Positions 8,607 through 19,844 of a stretch of 64,000 nt of DNA are shown piece by piece. The notes beneath the pieces are model-generated. The model did not search any database. It saw only the letters and a list, made by a program, of their open reading frames with translations, and had not been told where the DNA came from. Made by a program: the position numbers and the translations under genes. Source of the stretch: Atkinsonella hypoxylon (lineage: Eukaryota; Ascomycota; Sordariomycetes; Hypocreales; Clavicipitaceae); NCBI GenBank assembly GCA_000729835.1, contig JFHB01000023.1, positions 186,001 to 250,000 of the forward strand. The letters run 5' to 3'. Position 1 is the first letter of the stretch; each line of letters begins with the position of its first letter.

Positions 8607-11495
8607 CTAGTTTCTGGATGCAATTCGCCTTCTCTTGACGAAACTGGCCGCGGTACTGCCGTCACCCGCTAATTCGTCCTCGTTCTCCACCGTGTCGTCC
8701 ATCGGCGTAGCCACGCTGGTCTGGCGCGTCGCAGACGGCGGAGCGGGCACACCGCGCTCCTTTTCCGCGCTGCGCAAGTCCCCGAGGAGCTTTTCCACTT
8801 CGACAAACATGCTTCGCGTGTTCTTCACGATGCCATTCTCGTCCAGGTGGTATCCTACAATTTCTTCTTCCTCGTCTGTATTCCGTTTGAGGAAGGAGGG
8901 GCCGGGTCCGCGGTCCGGGTCGGGGTTGTACATGATGGCGTTGCAGAACATGTGCACGAGCTCGCGTTCGAGTTGGGCCGAGTTGATGATTCCCCGGGGG
9001 GGTACAAGGTCGTCGGACAGAGGGAGCCAGACGCTGGCTGTGCCGGGGTCACCACCCGGCAGGCTGCTTGCGGCCTGGATCGCGGCTTTGTTGCCTTGTT
9101 TGATGGCCGAGCGGATGGATGTGATGTCCTGCGGCTGAAGCACAATTTGGCGGTAATTGGGAGCATCTCGTTCTCGGACCCCTGTCGCAAACATGTTGGC
9201 GTCACGGTGGCTGGAGATTTGGTCCAGAGCTGATGATGAGACTTTTGTGAAGCCGCGAGTCCACAGCACCTGCGCCTGAGGGTTCGATGGCACACTCAGA
9301 CACTCTAGACGCTTCCGTTTCGTAAGGCGCGACGAAACACTTCCGGGAGTTGCCACGGATATTCGCCCATGAACACTCTCATCGGTAGTCGTGTCACCGG
9401 TCTCTTCAAGGTGGCGAGGAGTGAGCGCCTCGTGCTTGATCTTGATCGCTGTTGCAGGTTGATCCATAGACAACTCATCGGCTTGCGAAGCAACAGACAT
9501 GCTCCTCCTCGCCCCACTGACTGAAGGCGTCGTGCTGGCCCGGCCTCCTCGCTGTGTGGTTCGAGACGGTCGGGTTCTCGGCCTAGATACCCCAGCATCT
9601 GCCTTGGCCAAGCTCTTGACATCTCTCTTGGTTCCTTGTCTGGGTGTATCAGACAAAGTGGAACCTGCTCGCGGTGGCGGGCTGACCGGCTCATATGCCG
9701 GGCTCTCTGGTTCGGCGGTGATAGGCCGCGGGGTCGACGGAGTCGAATGTGAAGCCCATTTCGTGCCAAAGCCACGTGTCAGAGCAATTGGCGTTGCAGC
9801 TGCGGGCGTTTGAGGGGTTGCGGTGATGGGGCTGACTTTTTTCGAATTGGGGATTGAGGCGTTCGCTGCTGCTGCTGCCGCGGCTGCTGCTTGTCGAATA
9901 ATGTGTTCCGGAATCGCGGGTTTGGGTTGTTGGGTGTTGTAAGGGAGGGCATAAGGCTTGTCTTTGTGTGAAGATATAGGACCTGGTGATCCAGTGGGAG
10001 AGGGCCGTTGCTGTGCTGCCTGCTGTGCTGCGTGTGCTGTCGTCCGCTTCAGAGGCGGTGCAGTGAGTCCTGTAGCGCCTTTCTGTGTAGCGCCTTTCTG
10101 TGGCGTTTGCGGAGCAGCCACGATAGGCCGTGGAGAATTTTGCACATGAAGTGATTGTTGAGGTTGTATAGGTCGGACCGGAGGCGCCACAGGAGTCGTC
10201 GATATTGGTCTATTCGGCGGCTGACTACTCGGTGCAGCTGTTGCTCCTGCCTGTCGTGGAGAAGCTGGTTGTAATGGAGTAGATTGCTGGCCAGCATTCT
10301 GAGGGGCTGCGAGAATAGGTTTAGCAGGAAGCAGCCGAGCCTGTGTGGTGGCACTCGACGGCTGGGCAGAAGATGGCTGCGCTTGCTGCGCTTGCTGCGG
10401 TTGTTGTGAAGTCCGTTGCTGTTGGCCCAGCCTCTGACCACCGCCCGAAGCTGCTGCATTCGTGGGTGCAAAAGGTTGCGTCTGTCCCGGCGCGCCAGGC
10501 AACTGGGTTGCCGGAGGTTGATATGGTTTCTCCCATTTCAAACCTCCACCGGCGGGGCCTGAGCTTGCAGGTGGCGACGTCGACATTGGCGTAGGCACTG
10601 GCGTCCCCTCTTTCGCCTTGCTAGCGATCGTCATGCCTTCTGGACGAGGCGATATCGCTGGCCTTGGTGGTTGTGACGGCGCCCGCAGAGGTCGAGACCC
10701 AGGCTGAGCCACGCCGACTGGTGCTTGGAGACCAGATCCAGGGGTACCAGGTTTCGGCGACGGCGCTGGCCTCACAGGCGGCGTGCCTGATGGGAAAAGA
10801 CTCAGCGGCGGAGTAACTGTCGGCTGAGTCACAGGTTTCGATGGCGGTTTCGGCGGATATACCGGAGTCGCGGTAGTTGGCGGTGGTCCCTTTGTTGCTC
10901 CAGCTTGCGCAGCAGGATGATGCGAGCTGGCCGCCAGCAGCTGCCCAGAGACATGCGGCGCCAAACCAGATCTTCCCTCTCGAGGCGCAAGCGCGGACGT
11001 GCCGTTTTGAATAGCAGCAGCTTTGGCCAGCCGCTCTTTTTCGCTCTTTTCCAAAACGGTAATATCCCTTTGTATCATGGATGCCCGTCGCTCATCTTCC
11101 CGAATTTGCTTGACAATCGTATCCCGATACCGAGCGTAGAGTCCATCCACCAAGGCAGGAACTTTGTCCATGTGCTGGCACACATCCCGCAGTGACGGCG
11201 GTGACGGACCGCCTATCTTCCTCTTCCGCGAAGAGGGCGAGCTTGATCCGTCTGTTGTGCCTTCAGCACGCTCCGTTTCGCCCTTCTCTTCGTCCCGCAA
11301 CAGCAACAAGAACAGCTGCTGAAGCGCATCCGGTGCTAGTCGCGCCGCATCGAAGGACTTGTCGCTCTTGACGAGCGCATTGTTCCTCAGAGACTCCGAA
11401 ATGCGAGTAAACGCCTCCGTATCTAGCCCGTGTTTGAAAAGCGACTGGAATAAGAAGAGCGACTCGAGGGGCGTATAGGCGGCCGGGTTATTCAT
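8607..11495 (-). CDS. Bromodomain protein, likely NuA4 subunit (Bdc1/BRD8-like)
   Basis: Single exon, 962 aa. The N-terminus (TPLESLFLFQSLFKHGLDTE) and the short charged helix after it (residues 125-165, RDTIVKQIREDERRASMIQ) resemble BRD8/Bdc1 proteins, which belong to the NuA4 histone acetyltransferase complex. Residues about 170-700 are low complexity: Pro, Gln, Ala and Ser rich with poly-Ala. The bromodomain lies near the C-terminus, at about 735-880; helix C shows MFCNAIMYNPD with the acetyl-lysine-binding Asn type residue at 857. The tail is short and ends KRRRIASRN, a basic nuclear-type end. A plain bromodomain assignment is firm; the NuA4 role is inference from domain order. Confidence 0.75.
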   Translation of the reverse strand: MNNPAAYTPLESLFLFQSLFKHGLDTEAFTRISESLRNNALVKSDKSFDAARLAPDALQQLFLLLLRDEEKGETERAEGTTDGSSSPSSRKRKIGGPSPPSLRDVCQHMDKVPALVDGLYARYRDTIVKQIREDERRASMIQRDITVLEKSEKERLAKAAAIQNGTSALAPREGRSGLAPHVSGQLLAASSHHPAAQAGATKGPPPTTATPVYPPKPPSKPVTQPTVTPPLSLFPSGTPPVRPAPSPKPGTPGSGLQAPVGVAQPGSRPLRAPSQPPRPAISPRPEGMTIASKAKEGTPVPTPMSTSPPASSGPAGGGLKWEKPYQPPATQLPGAPGQTQPFAPTNAAASGGGQRLGQQQRTSQQPQQAQQAQPSSAQPSSATTQARLLPAKPILAAPQNAGQQSTPLQPASPRQAGATAAPSSQPPNRPISTTPVAPPVRPIQPQQSLHVQNSPRPIVAAPQTPQKGATQKGATGLTAPPLKRTTAHAAQQAAQQRPSPTGSPGPISSHKDKPYALPYNTQQPKPAIPEHIIRQAAAAAAAAANASIPNSKKVSPITATPQTPAAATPIALTRGFGTKWASHSTPSTPRPITAEPESPAYEPVSPPPRAGSTLSDTPRQGTKRDVKSLAKADAGVSRPRTRPSRTTQRGGRASTTPSVSGARRSMSVASQADELSMDQPATAIKIKHEALTPRHLEETGDTTTDESVHGRISVATPGSVSSRLTKRKRLECLSVPSNPQAQVLWTRGFTKVSSSALDQISSHRDANMFATGVRERDAPNYRQIVLQPQDITSIRSAIKQGNKAAIQAASSLPGGDPGTASVWLPLSDDLVPPRGIINSAQLERELVHMFCNAIMYNPDPDRGPGPSFLKRNTDEEEEIVGYHLDENGIVKNTRSMFVEVEKLLGDLRSAEKERGVPAPPSATRQTSVATPMDDTVENEDELAGDGSTAASFVKRRRIASRN

Positions 11496-12453
11496 GACCC
11501 ACAGTCCGCCTCGCCAGTGATCGAGGGGAACTTTGCGCGTCGCAGAGGGATAAATCGGCGCCAGGATCTAGATGGATGAGTAGAGGGCAATGGGCAGTTA
11601 TCGTATCGTCCCTTGTTTACTCCGTCACCGAATCGCTTTCTCCTCTATACGTTTTGCACTGAGTATTGGACCGAGGGAAACGCGTACCGACAGCCTTTTT
11701 CAGCGACTAGAAGTCTTTAGAGGCAGTTTTCAGTAACTTCATCGGATTAACGCGCCGCTTGAGACCAACATTCGTTGAAGCTCCTGCCACTTGCTATCGT
11801 GTTTATTTTTTATTTTTTATTTTTTTTTGTCTCCTGGCCGCGCTTGTTCGTCCTGAAATCACGTGATTCGCGCTCGGTCGACGTAGTCCTTCGATGCGTT
11901 GTTTGCAGAGAAAAAGGAGTTCCAGTAATGTGGAGCTGGTAGAAAGCCAGACAAGACTGCAGGAATTGCATATTGATCACGTGATGCGTATCTGCGCACA
12001 CGCCCCTCTGCCACATTCAGTGGTCTGCAAAAGAATCTTTGACGAAAGCCTTGTCTGCCAATAAAGAGAAGTCATAATAATTTCTAGCAAGTTCGATTAC
12101 GGGCAGAACAACCCATCAACTCGCACTTTAAGAACTTTTAAAAAACAACATCGAAGGAAGTACTTCTTTCTCTTGTTCGCTGGGCTAGTCTTATGCCGAG
12201 CGCATGAAATGTTAAACCATATAACGCCAAACCCAGTGGTATCATATCACCAAATAGTGATGTTCAAGAGCTATTCCTATGCTCTGCTCTCATATACAAG
12301 CTTCCTCGATTTCTTCTTCCCGAGAGAGGAAGTCCATAAATTCCATAAACGCCTATCCCAATGCTGAATCAAGTGGGCTTTGTAGAGGGAACGTTCTCAT
12401 TGCGCCCATGTTAATAAAGAAAGCTGTTCCTAATACATGAAATGAAACGGATG
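11496..12453. other. Intergenic region upstream of the bromodomain gene
   Basis: 958 bp. It holds the promoter of the bromodomain gene and the 3' flank of the WD40 gene. Two TCACGTGA-type E-box sites are seen (near 11858 and 11977), plus a TTTTTATTTTTTATTTT run at 11803-11827. No coding region is supported. Confidence 0.5.
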
Positions 12454-15400
12454 TCATAGAGACGATGAGCCCGATGTACCATCCGCACTGCGAGGCCGGT
12501 CATCGTTTTGTATCTCCAACTCCTGATCCTTAGGTAGATGGCTGTTGAGCCGAAGCTTCTCATCCAGTAGTGTCACCAACCGCTCGGAGTATTGGTCTAA
12601 CAGTCCGCTTAGGACTGTTTCATTCAGCGCCTTGCTTCTGATCGCGCGGTCACCTAGTGCAGCAGCCGTCAGGCGAAGTTCCTGATCTAGCTCAGTCAAG
12701 ACATCAGCTGTGATAGGCTCTGCAGAGGAGAGCTTCTTGCGATACGCTCGCAAGGTCCGACAAGCTTGCTCCGTCGCCATATTCAGCGACCCGAAACCTC
12801 GCAAATTAGAGGATGAGTTCTTTCTTTTGGCAGCAGCTGACAAGGCCGGCATGGAGGGTGTTCTAGTGACCCTCGACTTGGGGCTTGCTGGTGGGCTGTC
12901 ATTTTTATTTGGCTCAGATGGCCGCCTTCGCGATGGGGTATCCTCGTTGCTTGCGCCGTCGCTGAGGCTGTTTGTCAGGTGCCCAACTGGGGGTCTGTTG
13001 GCTGTAGATGTTGTTCCCCAGGTCATGCGGGACGTTTGACGACGGAGGGTTCGAGGGGGGGAGCGACGACCAGCGGGAGATGGTGAGGCTCGCTGAAACT
13101 CAGCCAGTTCAGCCTTAGAAAGAACCCTTCGCAGAATCGGCCGGCCATTGGTGGTAGTTTCCTTCACCGGCGATGGATCCCTACTCATCGACTTTGGTGT
13201 TGGGTCATCCAAGTCGAGACCCCAAATCATGATCGTTCCATCTGAGCCGGCACTGACTAGCTTCTTACTACCATCCTCATCCTCGATAAAAGAGACGCCA
13301 TTGATGGCTTCTGTATGGCCCCATTCTCTATCCAGGAAAGTGCCGGCATTCGCATCGTATAGGCGGATCGATTTGTCCGTGTTGGAGGAGCCCAAAAGAA
13401 AGTCAAGGTCCTTGGAGGGCCATTGGCCAACAAATAATGAGTCCAGAACGGCGGATTCGACACCTCCCTCATCTGTGCATTTGAAAAAACCAATCTGCCT
13501 TCCTGTTGCGACATCATACTGATGGATTGATCGGTCGAGAAGAGAAACAAATATGGTACGATTGTCCGGGCCCATCGCCATAGATATGGGCGATGCCTTG
13601 AGAGAAATGACCTTGGACGGAATGGCGGCAATCACATCTGGCTCCCCTTCTCGACAAACGAGGTCATGAACTTGTAACGTGCGATCTAGCGAACAAGTAA
13701 GGATTTTGTCGTCCGATGGAATGAGTACCTGTGCAACCTTGGCCGCAAATTCCAGAGTCTGGAAGTGCTCAATTTTGCCGTTCGAGTCACGATGAAACAG
13801 TTGTGCTGTGCGATCTCTTCCACAACACGCCATGAGGAATTTGGAGTCTTCGTCGAAGATACTGATGCAGAGGCAATGACCGTTATGCGCCTTGATATCC
13901 AGTAGACATTCACGAGAGTCTACATCCAATACCCTCAAAACGCCTTGCCGATCTGCAGTGGCCAGCAATTTCCCATTTCTGGTTGCGCGTGCGCTGGTCA
14001 GCTGATTCGGTTCTGTCGCGTCATTCCAGGGTTCCGTCTGCTCTATAGGAACAACAAGCGACAGTTTAACTTGTCCGTCCAAATCCCAAAACGTAACGTT
14101 GCCAGAGGCTGACCATGTAGCAAACGCTGCATTCGCCTTGTTCGGTCGATGGAGCGGATAGACACCAATTATTGGTTCTCCGTGGCCAGGAATAGGTATA
14201 TGAGATAGCGCATTGCTCTGCTGGTCGGGCAAGTGGTCAGAGTTCCAGACGTCAATCGACTGCTTTGAGTCGATTGTCACAAGTTGATCGGCCAGAAATC
14301 CCAGAGCAAGAATGCCAGCAGATGTTTGGCTGTTCGTCAGGATGCTGCTAGCACAACCATTCATGACCCTCTCGACATCCAATGTGGCAAAATGACCATC
14401 CCTACCGCCCACATAAGCGATGTTTCCGCGAATGGTGATAGTTGTGATGCTGAAGTCCAAATTTAAAACTCTCGTTAACCTCATTTGTTTGTCATCGTCG
14501 TCAAGGATACAAACATCGCCAGTCTCTGTGCATAAAATAAGTCGTTTACCATCAACAGCAGCACAGCTGAAAGTCGCTTCTAACAAACTGCCCAGAATCA
14601 TATTTCGGCCGGGCAAAGCCTTCTGTGCCGTAGGGGTAGAAGGTGTGGCATCGCCTAGAGACTTGGGCTTTGTAAGTGATGTAGATGAACCATCTTCAAT
14701 CTTCCATGCTTTCACATGCCGCACGCCGAGGGTAATTAGACTGTAATCCATCCAGACCATATCCTTTATATACGAGGTGCATCTGTTCTGCTGAAAGAGC
14801 TTTGCGGCGCCTGTTCGCGGATCGATTTTCCAAACAAAAAGGTAGCCGTCGTTGGCAGCGCCTAACGATGCCAAATACCTGGAGTCGGCGGACCAAGCAA
14901 CACCTGTCACACCGAATGCATGCTCACTGATTGATACCAAGGGTGTGTCTGAGGAAGCGTCCAAGAGACTAAAAACGAGTACACGCGGCGCGTAACCCGT
15001 CTCACCCACTGCCAGGTATCTTCCATCCGGACTCAAGGCCAGACAGGTGGCAGCTTTGATCCTCTCCCGGCTGGTCCAAGTTTTGGATCCTGCCTGCGTT
15101 TCAGACCAGTCTACAGGGCTATAAGGTGAATCACGATAGTTGGGGGCAACTCGATTGCGACTGTCGTTGGCCTTTGGTGTAGTTGCAATGGGCGTTGACG
15201 GGGCATTGGGGCCGCTTGAAACCGAGTATAAGGGAACGGCCGTAGGACGAGCTCTAAAGAAACGTTGAGAGTAGAGGTGGTCTTCGACGTCGACGACTAC
15301 AACAGTTCCACCAGCGATGTAGGCAAAAGATGAATTCACAGTGTCAAATCCGGTAGGCGAACGGCACGTGGTGCCCACGACTCTCTTGAGAGAGAGTCGT

Positions 15401-15537
15401 GACTCGTGTACCGAGCGACCACGCATTGGAGATCTAGAGAGCCGAGAGAAGAAGGGAGAATTCGACGGCGTCAGCTTCAGCCGGTTATTGGAGGGAGTAG
15501 CAATCGCAGCCATCTCTTCGCCATTGACTCCTTTCAA
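12454..15537 (-). CDS. WD40-repeat scaffold protein, MAPKBP1/WDR62-like
   Basis: Single exon, 1027 aa, start at 15537 (MKGVNGEEM). After about 50 Ser/Arg-rich residues the protein is almost all WD40 repeats up to about residue 740, probably two propellers: examples are CLALSPDGRYLAVGETG, VTGVAWSADSRYLASLG with FVWKID, and SAGSDGTIMIWGLD. The start VVGTTCRSPTGFD and the order of the first repeats look like animal MAPKBP1/WDR62, which are mitotic spindle and JNK scaffold proteins. The C-terminal third has a Ser/Pro-rich linker (phosphorylation-type) and a final helical segment (QACRTLRAYRKKLSSAE to LDEKLRLNSHL), likely for dimerisation. The family call is by pattern; the fungal role is unknown to me. 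Confidence 0.72.
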   Translation of the reverse strand: MKGVNGEEMAAIATPSNNRLKLTPSNSPFFSRLSRSPMRGRSVHESRLSLKRVVGTTCRSPTGFDTVNSSFAYIAGGTVVVVDVEDHLYSQRFFRARPTAVPLYSVSSGPNAPSTPIATTPKANDSRNRVAPNYRDSPYSPVDWSETQAGSKTWTSRERIKAATCLALSPDGRYLAVGETGYAPRVLVFSLLDASSDTPLVSISEHAFGVTGVAWSADSRYLASLGAANDGYLFVWKIDPRTGAAKLFQQNRCTSYIKDMVWMDYSLITLGVRHVKAWKIEDGSSTSLTKPKSLGDATPSTPTAQKALPGRNMILGSLLEATFSCAAVDGKRLILCTETGDVCILDDDDKQMRLTRVLNLDFSITTITIRGNIAYVGGRDGHFATLDVERVMNGCASSILTNSQTSAGILALGFLADQLVTIDSKQSIDVWNSDHLPDQQSNALSHIPIPGHGEPIIGVYPLHRPNKANAAFATWSASGNVTFWDLDGQVKLSLVVPIEQTEPWNDATEPNQLTSARATRNGKLLATADRQGVLRVLDVDSRECLLDIKAHNGHCLCISIFDEDSKFLMACCGRDRTAQLFHRDSNGKIEHFQTLEFAAKVAQVLIPSDDKILTCSLDRTLQVHDLVCREGEPDVIAAIPSKVISLKASPISMAMGPDNRTIFVSLLDRSIHQYDVATGRQIGFFKCTDEGGVESAVLDSLFVGQWPSKDLDFLLGSSNTDKSIRLYDANAGTFLDREWGHTEAINGVSFIEDEDGSKKLVSAGSDGTIMIWGLDLDDPTPKSMSRDPSPVKETTTNGRPILRRVLSKAELAEFQRASPSPAGRRSPPRTLRRQTSRMTWGTTSTANRPPVGHLTNSLSDGASNEDTPSRRRPSEPNKNDSPPASPKSRVTRTPSMPALSAAAKRKNSSSNLRGFGSLNMATEQACRTLRAYRKKLSSAEPITADVLTELDQELRLTAAALGDRAIRSKALNETVLSGLLDQYSERLVTLLDEKLRLNSHLPKDQELEIQNDDRPRSADGTSGSSSL

Positions 15538-17296
15538 GAGTCACACCCAAGCACCGCGATAGCGACCAGAGCAAATTAGTGTCTCATCGAACGGACGGCG
15601 GTGATGCACTATGTCTGGTGAGCAAGCAAGTACTCAGGGAAGCAAAAAATAAAAGAGCCCAGGAGAAACAAAACAAGGTCGAGGCAGAAGCGGGGTGGCC
15701 TTCAAGAGAGCAAGGATAAAAAAAAGAGAGAGAGAAAGGCAAGAAAAGAAGGATGCAAGCAGAAAATGCTATCGGAAATGCCCAGAGAATGTATATGACA
15801 GTATGAGCAGTCTGGGATATCACCGGCGCATTCGTCGTTGCGGGTTGAAAGAGCGCGAAGGCAATGGTGCGGCGGTGTAAGTGGACTAACGGTCGGGCAA
15901 CCTTGGCGCAGGTGAGGCCGAACGTGAGCGGTAGTGAGAGGAAGCTGTGGCGGTTGGCTCCTTCCGTGTTAGCTCCTGTGTCGTCGGCTGGGTGACGGTC
16001 GCGGCCAGCCAATTAGAGGGTGCGTGCAAAAAGGATCGTGGGCGCCGCTACGGCAAGCTGAGAAAGTGAGCGACGGGGAAAAGACAAAAGCAAGCAAAGA
16101 GCACTCTCCATGCGAAGCTGCTTGGATGTGTGCAGGAGAGGAAGAGAGAGAGGGACAATTACGAAAAGGTGCACACTGCATAGGCATGGGGTGTGGTCAT
16201 TATGCCTGCAGACCAGAGCAACAGCGGTGTCCGGGTGATGAAATTTTTATTTTTATTTTTTTATTTTTTCCCCAGTGTGTCAATTGGCCAATATTTTTGG
16301 TCACGCCAACCGAGCAGGTGGAAAGAGGCTAGCTCCGGTCAGCAGGCTTGTGGTAGGTAGCTTTCATGTTGTATCCTGGAGACGGCATTGGATTTCAATG
16401 CAGGCGACATTGACATTGGCATGAGAATCTCAGGAGACCCTGAGACGCATAAGACGGCACTTGGGATGCAAGCAATCAAGCAAGCAGCTTGCCCGCTGCT
16501 TGAATCCGCCCCAGTGTCCACCCCTGTTGCCGGGCCACAGCTCTTCCCCTCCTCTCTCTCCTTCGCATGATGTCAGGATGTGCTTCGCAACCAAAATACA
16601 AAACAAAACAAAAAAAGCATCTCCCGAGATTGCCGCCCATTCTATCAGTCTACGGACCCTTAGGTAAATACATATCATCCCCCCACAAACTCGCCTCTCC
16701 GCGAAGAAAAACCCAAGACAATGTCGCAGCCTGTGTCTAGAAGAGCCTCCAGAAGGCTCTGATTCGGTATTTTCCGTGTCGCGCCCACTAGACTACCCGA
16801 CCAGGCCATCTCATTACACATATCCGACCGAATCATCTCTGCACCACTTTGCATGTACATATGTATATCTATCATAAGAGGCGAATGCAGAAAGGCAATT
16901 AACGGTTGCTCCACAATCTTCTCGGCACCTTAGCTGGCCTGTGCCTGTTCATAATCAAATGTACCTTGCACTACAGTCCAGCCACTGAATAATGTTCACA
17001 AATTTACTTTACAGGGGTATCTTGAACCAATCAAAGGTCGTCTTACGGTTTGTCCTAAGACATAGACATTATGGTACTAGACCGTTTTCTTATCTCGTTA
17101 GATGGAGAGCAGCCATGGATTTAGTTTGTATTGGAACTCGGTTTCTCTGAAGTGTACTCTGGAACAACAGCAACATGGCTCATGCGTCATGTTCAAATCT
17201 GTCATTATGCTTGTTTTATGCCCTCGCGCTATCCAAATGTGTGCCTCTCTATATGTCCTCTTGCCAGATCAAAGCCCATTCCACCAAGCGAGCATG
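15538..17296. other. Long gene-free spacer
   Basis: 1.76 kb between the start of the WD40 gene and the stop of Rgp1. It contains purine/pyrimidine-rich stretches (15716-15755), a TTTTTATTTTTATTTTTT block at 16241-16268, and many stops in all frames. Probably a long promoter/5' leader of the WD40 gene and the 3' leader of Rgp1. No gene is supported. Confidence 0.5.
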
Positions 17297-19844
17297 TTAG
17301 ACCGCCAAGCCTTCCTCAGATGCTTCATCCCTCTCAAGCCTTTCTAATCCACTGCCGACGCCACCGTAGACGCGCAATGGCACACACACATCAAAGCTTT
17401 CGCAGGCTAGACTCTCCATCGCCACAAGCACAAGACCGCCCTTTTCGTCTTGGGAAATCTGCTCCAGTAGTGGATGGGGGACAGGCAGATCACTCGCCTT
17501 CGATTCCTTAGGCCCCTCAAATGGAACCACAAATTCAACCCGAATCTTCCATTCCAGACTGATGCTGCTGGTTACGAATTCTGGTGTGGCGGATATGGGA
17601 ATAGTTGGTGTGAATACGACTCGCCGTGAGTACATAGCAGCCTCGGACGACGCAACGTAGACTTTGCGTGTAACACGCTGCAGGCTCGACTCTGATCGAA
17701 TCGCTAATGATGCATCTACCTTTTCGCATGTCTCTAGAGTGGCATGGACCGCATAGCAAGGTATGTTAGCACCAGTAAAATCGATCGCCATCGTCACAAT
17801 TTCCCCAAGCCGATAAGCAGGTCTTGTAAGCATGACAACACCCACACGTTGCCCATTTCGTGCAATTTCAAAACGATTGGCACTCTGATGTCCATCACTA
17901 GCCATGTTGCTTCTCATGATTGCAAGATGAATTGCCTCCTTGGCTGTTGTGATCTCTTCATATGTTGACACACGCCGCTGAAGGTTCAAGTCCGTCGGAG
18001 ACAGCGAAGCCCCAGCCGGCGTATCTCGTGGTCTTGCCGCGAGATCGTCGACATAGGTGAGGAATTCATTCATCGTCGCCGGTATGCCAAAGGATGCTCT
18101 TGGTTTATGTGACTTGGTGTGCTTTCCGAGGGCTTTCACTTCTGCCATATCTCGTAATAGAATGTAAGGATTCATGAGGTCATGTCCCAGAATTTCCCCA
18201 TGGCTATTGACGCTTCCCAAAACCCGGAAAGGTATCTCGACTGATCGTACTTGCTGCTCTTTGGCGCCTCCCGCGCGCTGTGTGCCAATGATGAGGTTGT
18301 ATGATATTTTGATTGTTTTGCCCTTGTGGGTTGGGGGCAGTCCTTTAGGAAGGCAGAAGCTGTATTCATATGATCGGCTCTCCCCTGGAGCCAATTGTAG
18401 GTCAACAAAGAGAATGGATTGTGGTGTGCTTAGCAAAGGGATTGACTTGGAGTTGGCCGCCCCCCGCATTTCCTTTATCGTGCTCAACTCTCCGCCACCG
18501 AGAAAGTCGCCCAGAGAATTACTGATGCTTCCCCAGCCAAGTCCTCGGAATATACCCGACTCTCGCCGAGTGGGTTCGAGGCCAATGACGCCTCCTCCTC
18601 GGCCGCCTACAGCTCCCTTCTTTTTTACTTGCTCGAACGGGCCGAGGCTAACTAGTGAGCCGTCAAGCACAAAGTTTCCCTGAATTTGAGCGAATCCCAT
18701 CATCAACAGTTCTGGCTTCCATGGCTGCTGCGTCGTCAATCCAGAATTGTGCCTTAAGGGTGGCGGCCGTCCATTACTTCGTGTTAGTGGCTGAGTCACG
18801 TATTCCGACACCAGCGTCTCGGACGAATTGTTACTCAGCGTGTAGAATTCACCACTACTTCGTGGTGTACCTCCAGGGGCCGTATTACTGGCAAGAATTC
18901 GAGCTGTCGGATGTTCGATCGCATGGAGCGACCGCTCCGGAGACCGTATCGCTGAATTACTGTTGTCCGGGGGGCTGTTCCTCCTGGGACTGGCAAGAAC
19001 ATCTGCGCTTCTTGCTTTAGAGATTCCATTCCCTTCTTTCGAAGGAGATGCGGCGGCTGCTGCTGCAGGGAACCGAAAGTCTGGCATCTGCTGTCTTGCT
19101 GGCGGCTTGGGAGGTCTCCTTTGGCCACGTAACCCTGGAGTACCTGGTGCTGTCGAAGTACCAGAAAAGCGACCGAATCGATGGGGTGGATAGGACGAAT
19201 TAAGCAACGGTGAGCTGGTTTGCCGGTTAAAGTGTGGCGCTTCATCACAGGTGAGCATGAATCGACGACTACACGCAGAGACTTGTGTTCTTACCTGATA
19301 GAGGCGCTGGCCCAGAGGGAGTCAACCCTTGGGAAGAGATTTGCAAACTCACTGCACGGTTGTGACCGCGATTAGGCTTTTGAGGCCTTGATGAAGGGTC
19401 ATTACGTTGTGCGTGTTCCTCGGCTGTGTTAGCCGACCCAATCGAGACGATAGACAGAGATCGCTTATGGCTATGTCCGGGACGCCAATCTCTCCCGTTA
19501 CCAGGTGTCTGCGGCCATTGAACGGATCCTGAGCGGCTATGTGAATGTGTCGTGGAAACGCTAAGAGATAGAGCCGACCTGCGATGACCTCGAGGCGTAT
19601 TCGATGGAGGAGGCGACGTGACACCAACGTTCCCTTTGACTGCGCGCGCCTGCAATGGCACTGCGAGACGCTGGCGTTCTCCCTGCTGCTTCTGTTTCTG
19701 CTGCTGCAGGTTTTGCTCGCGTGATTGATTTGATGTTGCAGCGACATTTTTGAAGGTCACGGTACATCTGACCTCCTCGCCAGCAAAGACGGTCTGGTCG
19801 CGCCATTGGATGAAGACCCGGATGTTGTGGTTTTCAGGAGGCAT
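17297..19844 (-). CDS. RGP1: Rgp1, subunit of the Ric1-Rgp1 exchange factor for Ypt6/Rab6
   Basis: Exons 19844..19295 and 19239..17297 give 830 aa. The 55-nt intron 19240..19294 (GTAAGA..GATGAAG, branch GCTCAC) was set because the later AG at the ACCAG site breaks the frame. Residues 1-30 (NIRVFIQWRDQTVFAGEEVRC) start an arrestin-like beta sandwich; then comes a Ser/Pro/Gln-rich insert to about residue 280. The Rgp1 domain follows: GESRSYEYSFCLPKGLPPTH, then GKTIKISYNLIIGTQR, and further on the strand-rich C-terminus. With Ric1 the protein activates the Golgi Rab GTPase Ypt6 in endosome-to-Golgi recycling. Length and insert are usual for filamentous fungi. Confidence 0.82.

Noticed and set aside
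15584..16012. Minus-strand frame of 142 codons
   Set aside because: It is Phe/Ser/Leu-rich from pyrimidine tracts, without motif, in the leader of the WD40 gene.
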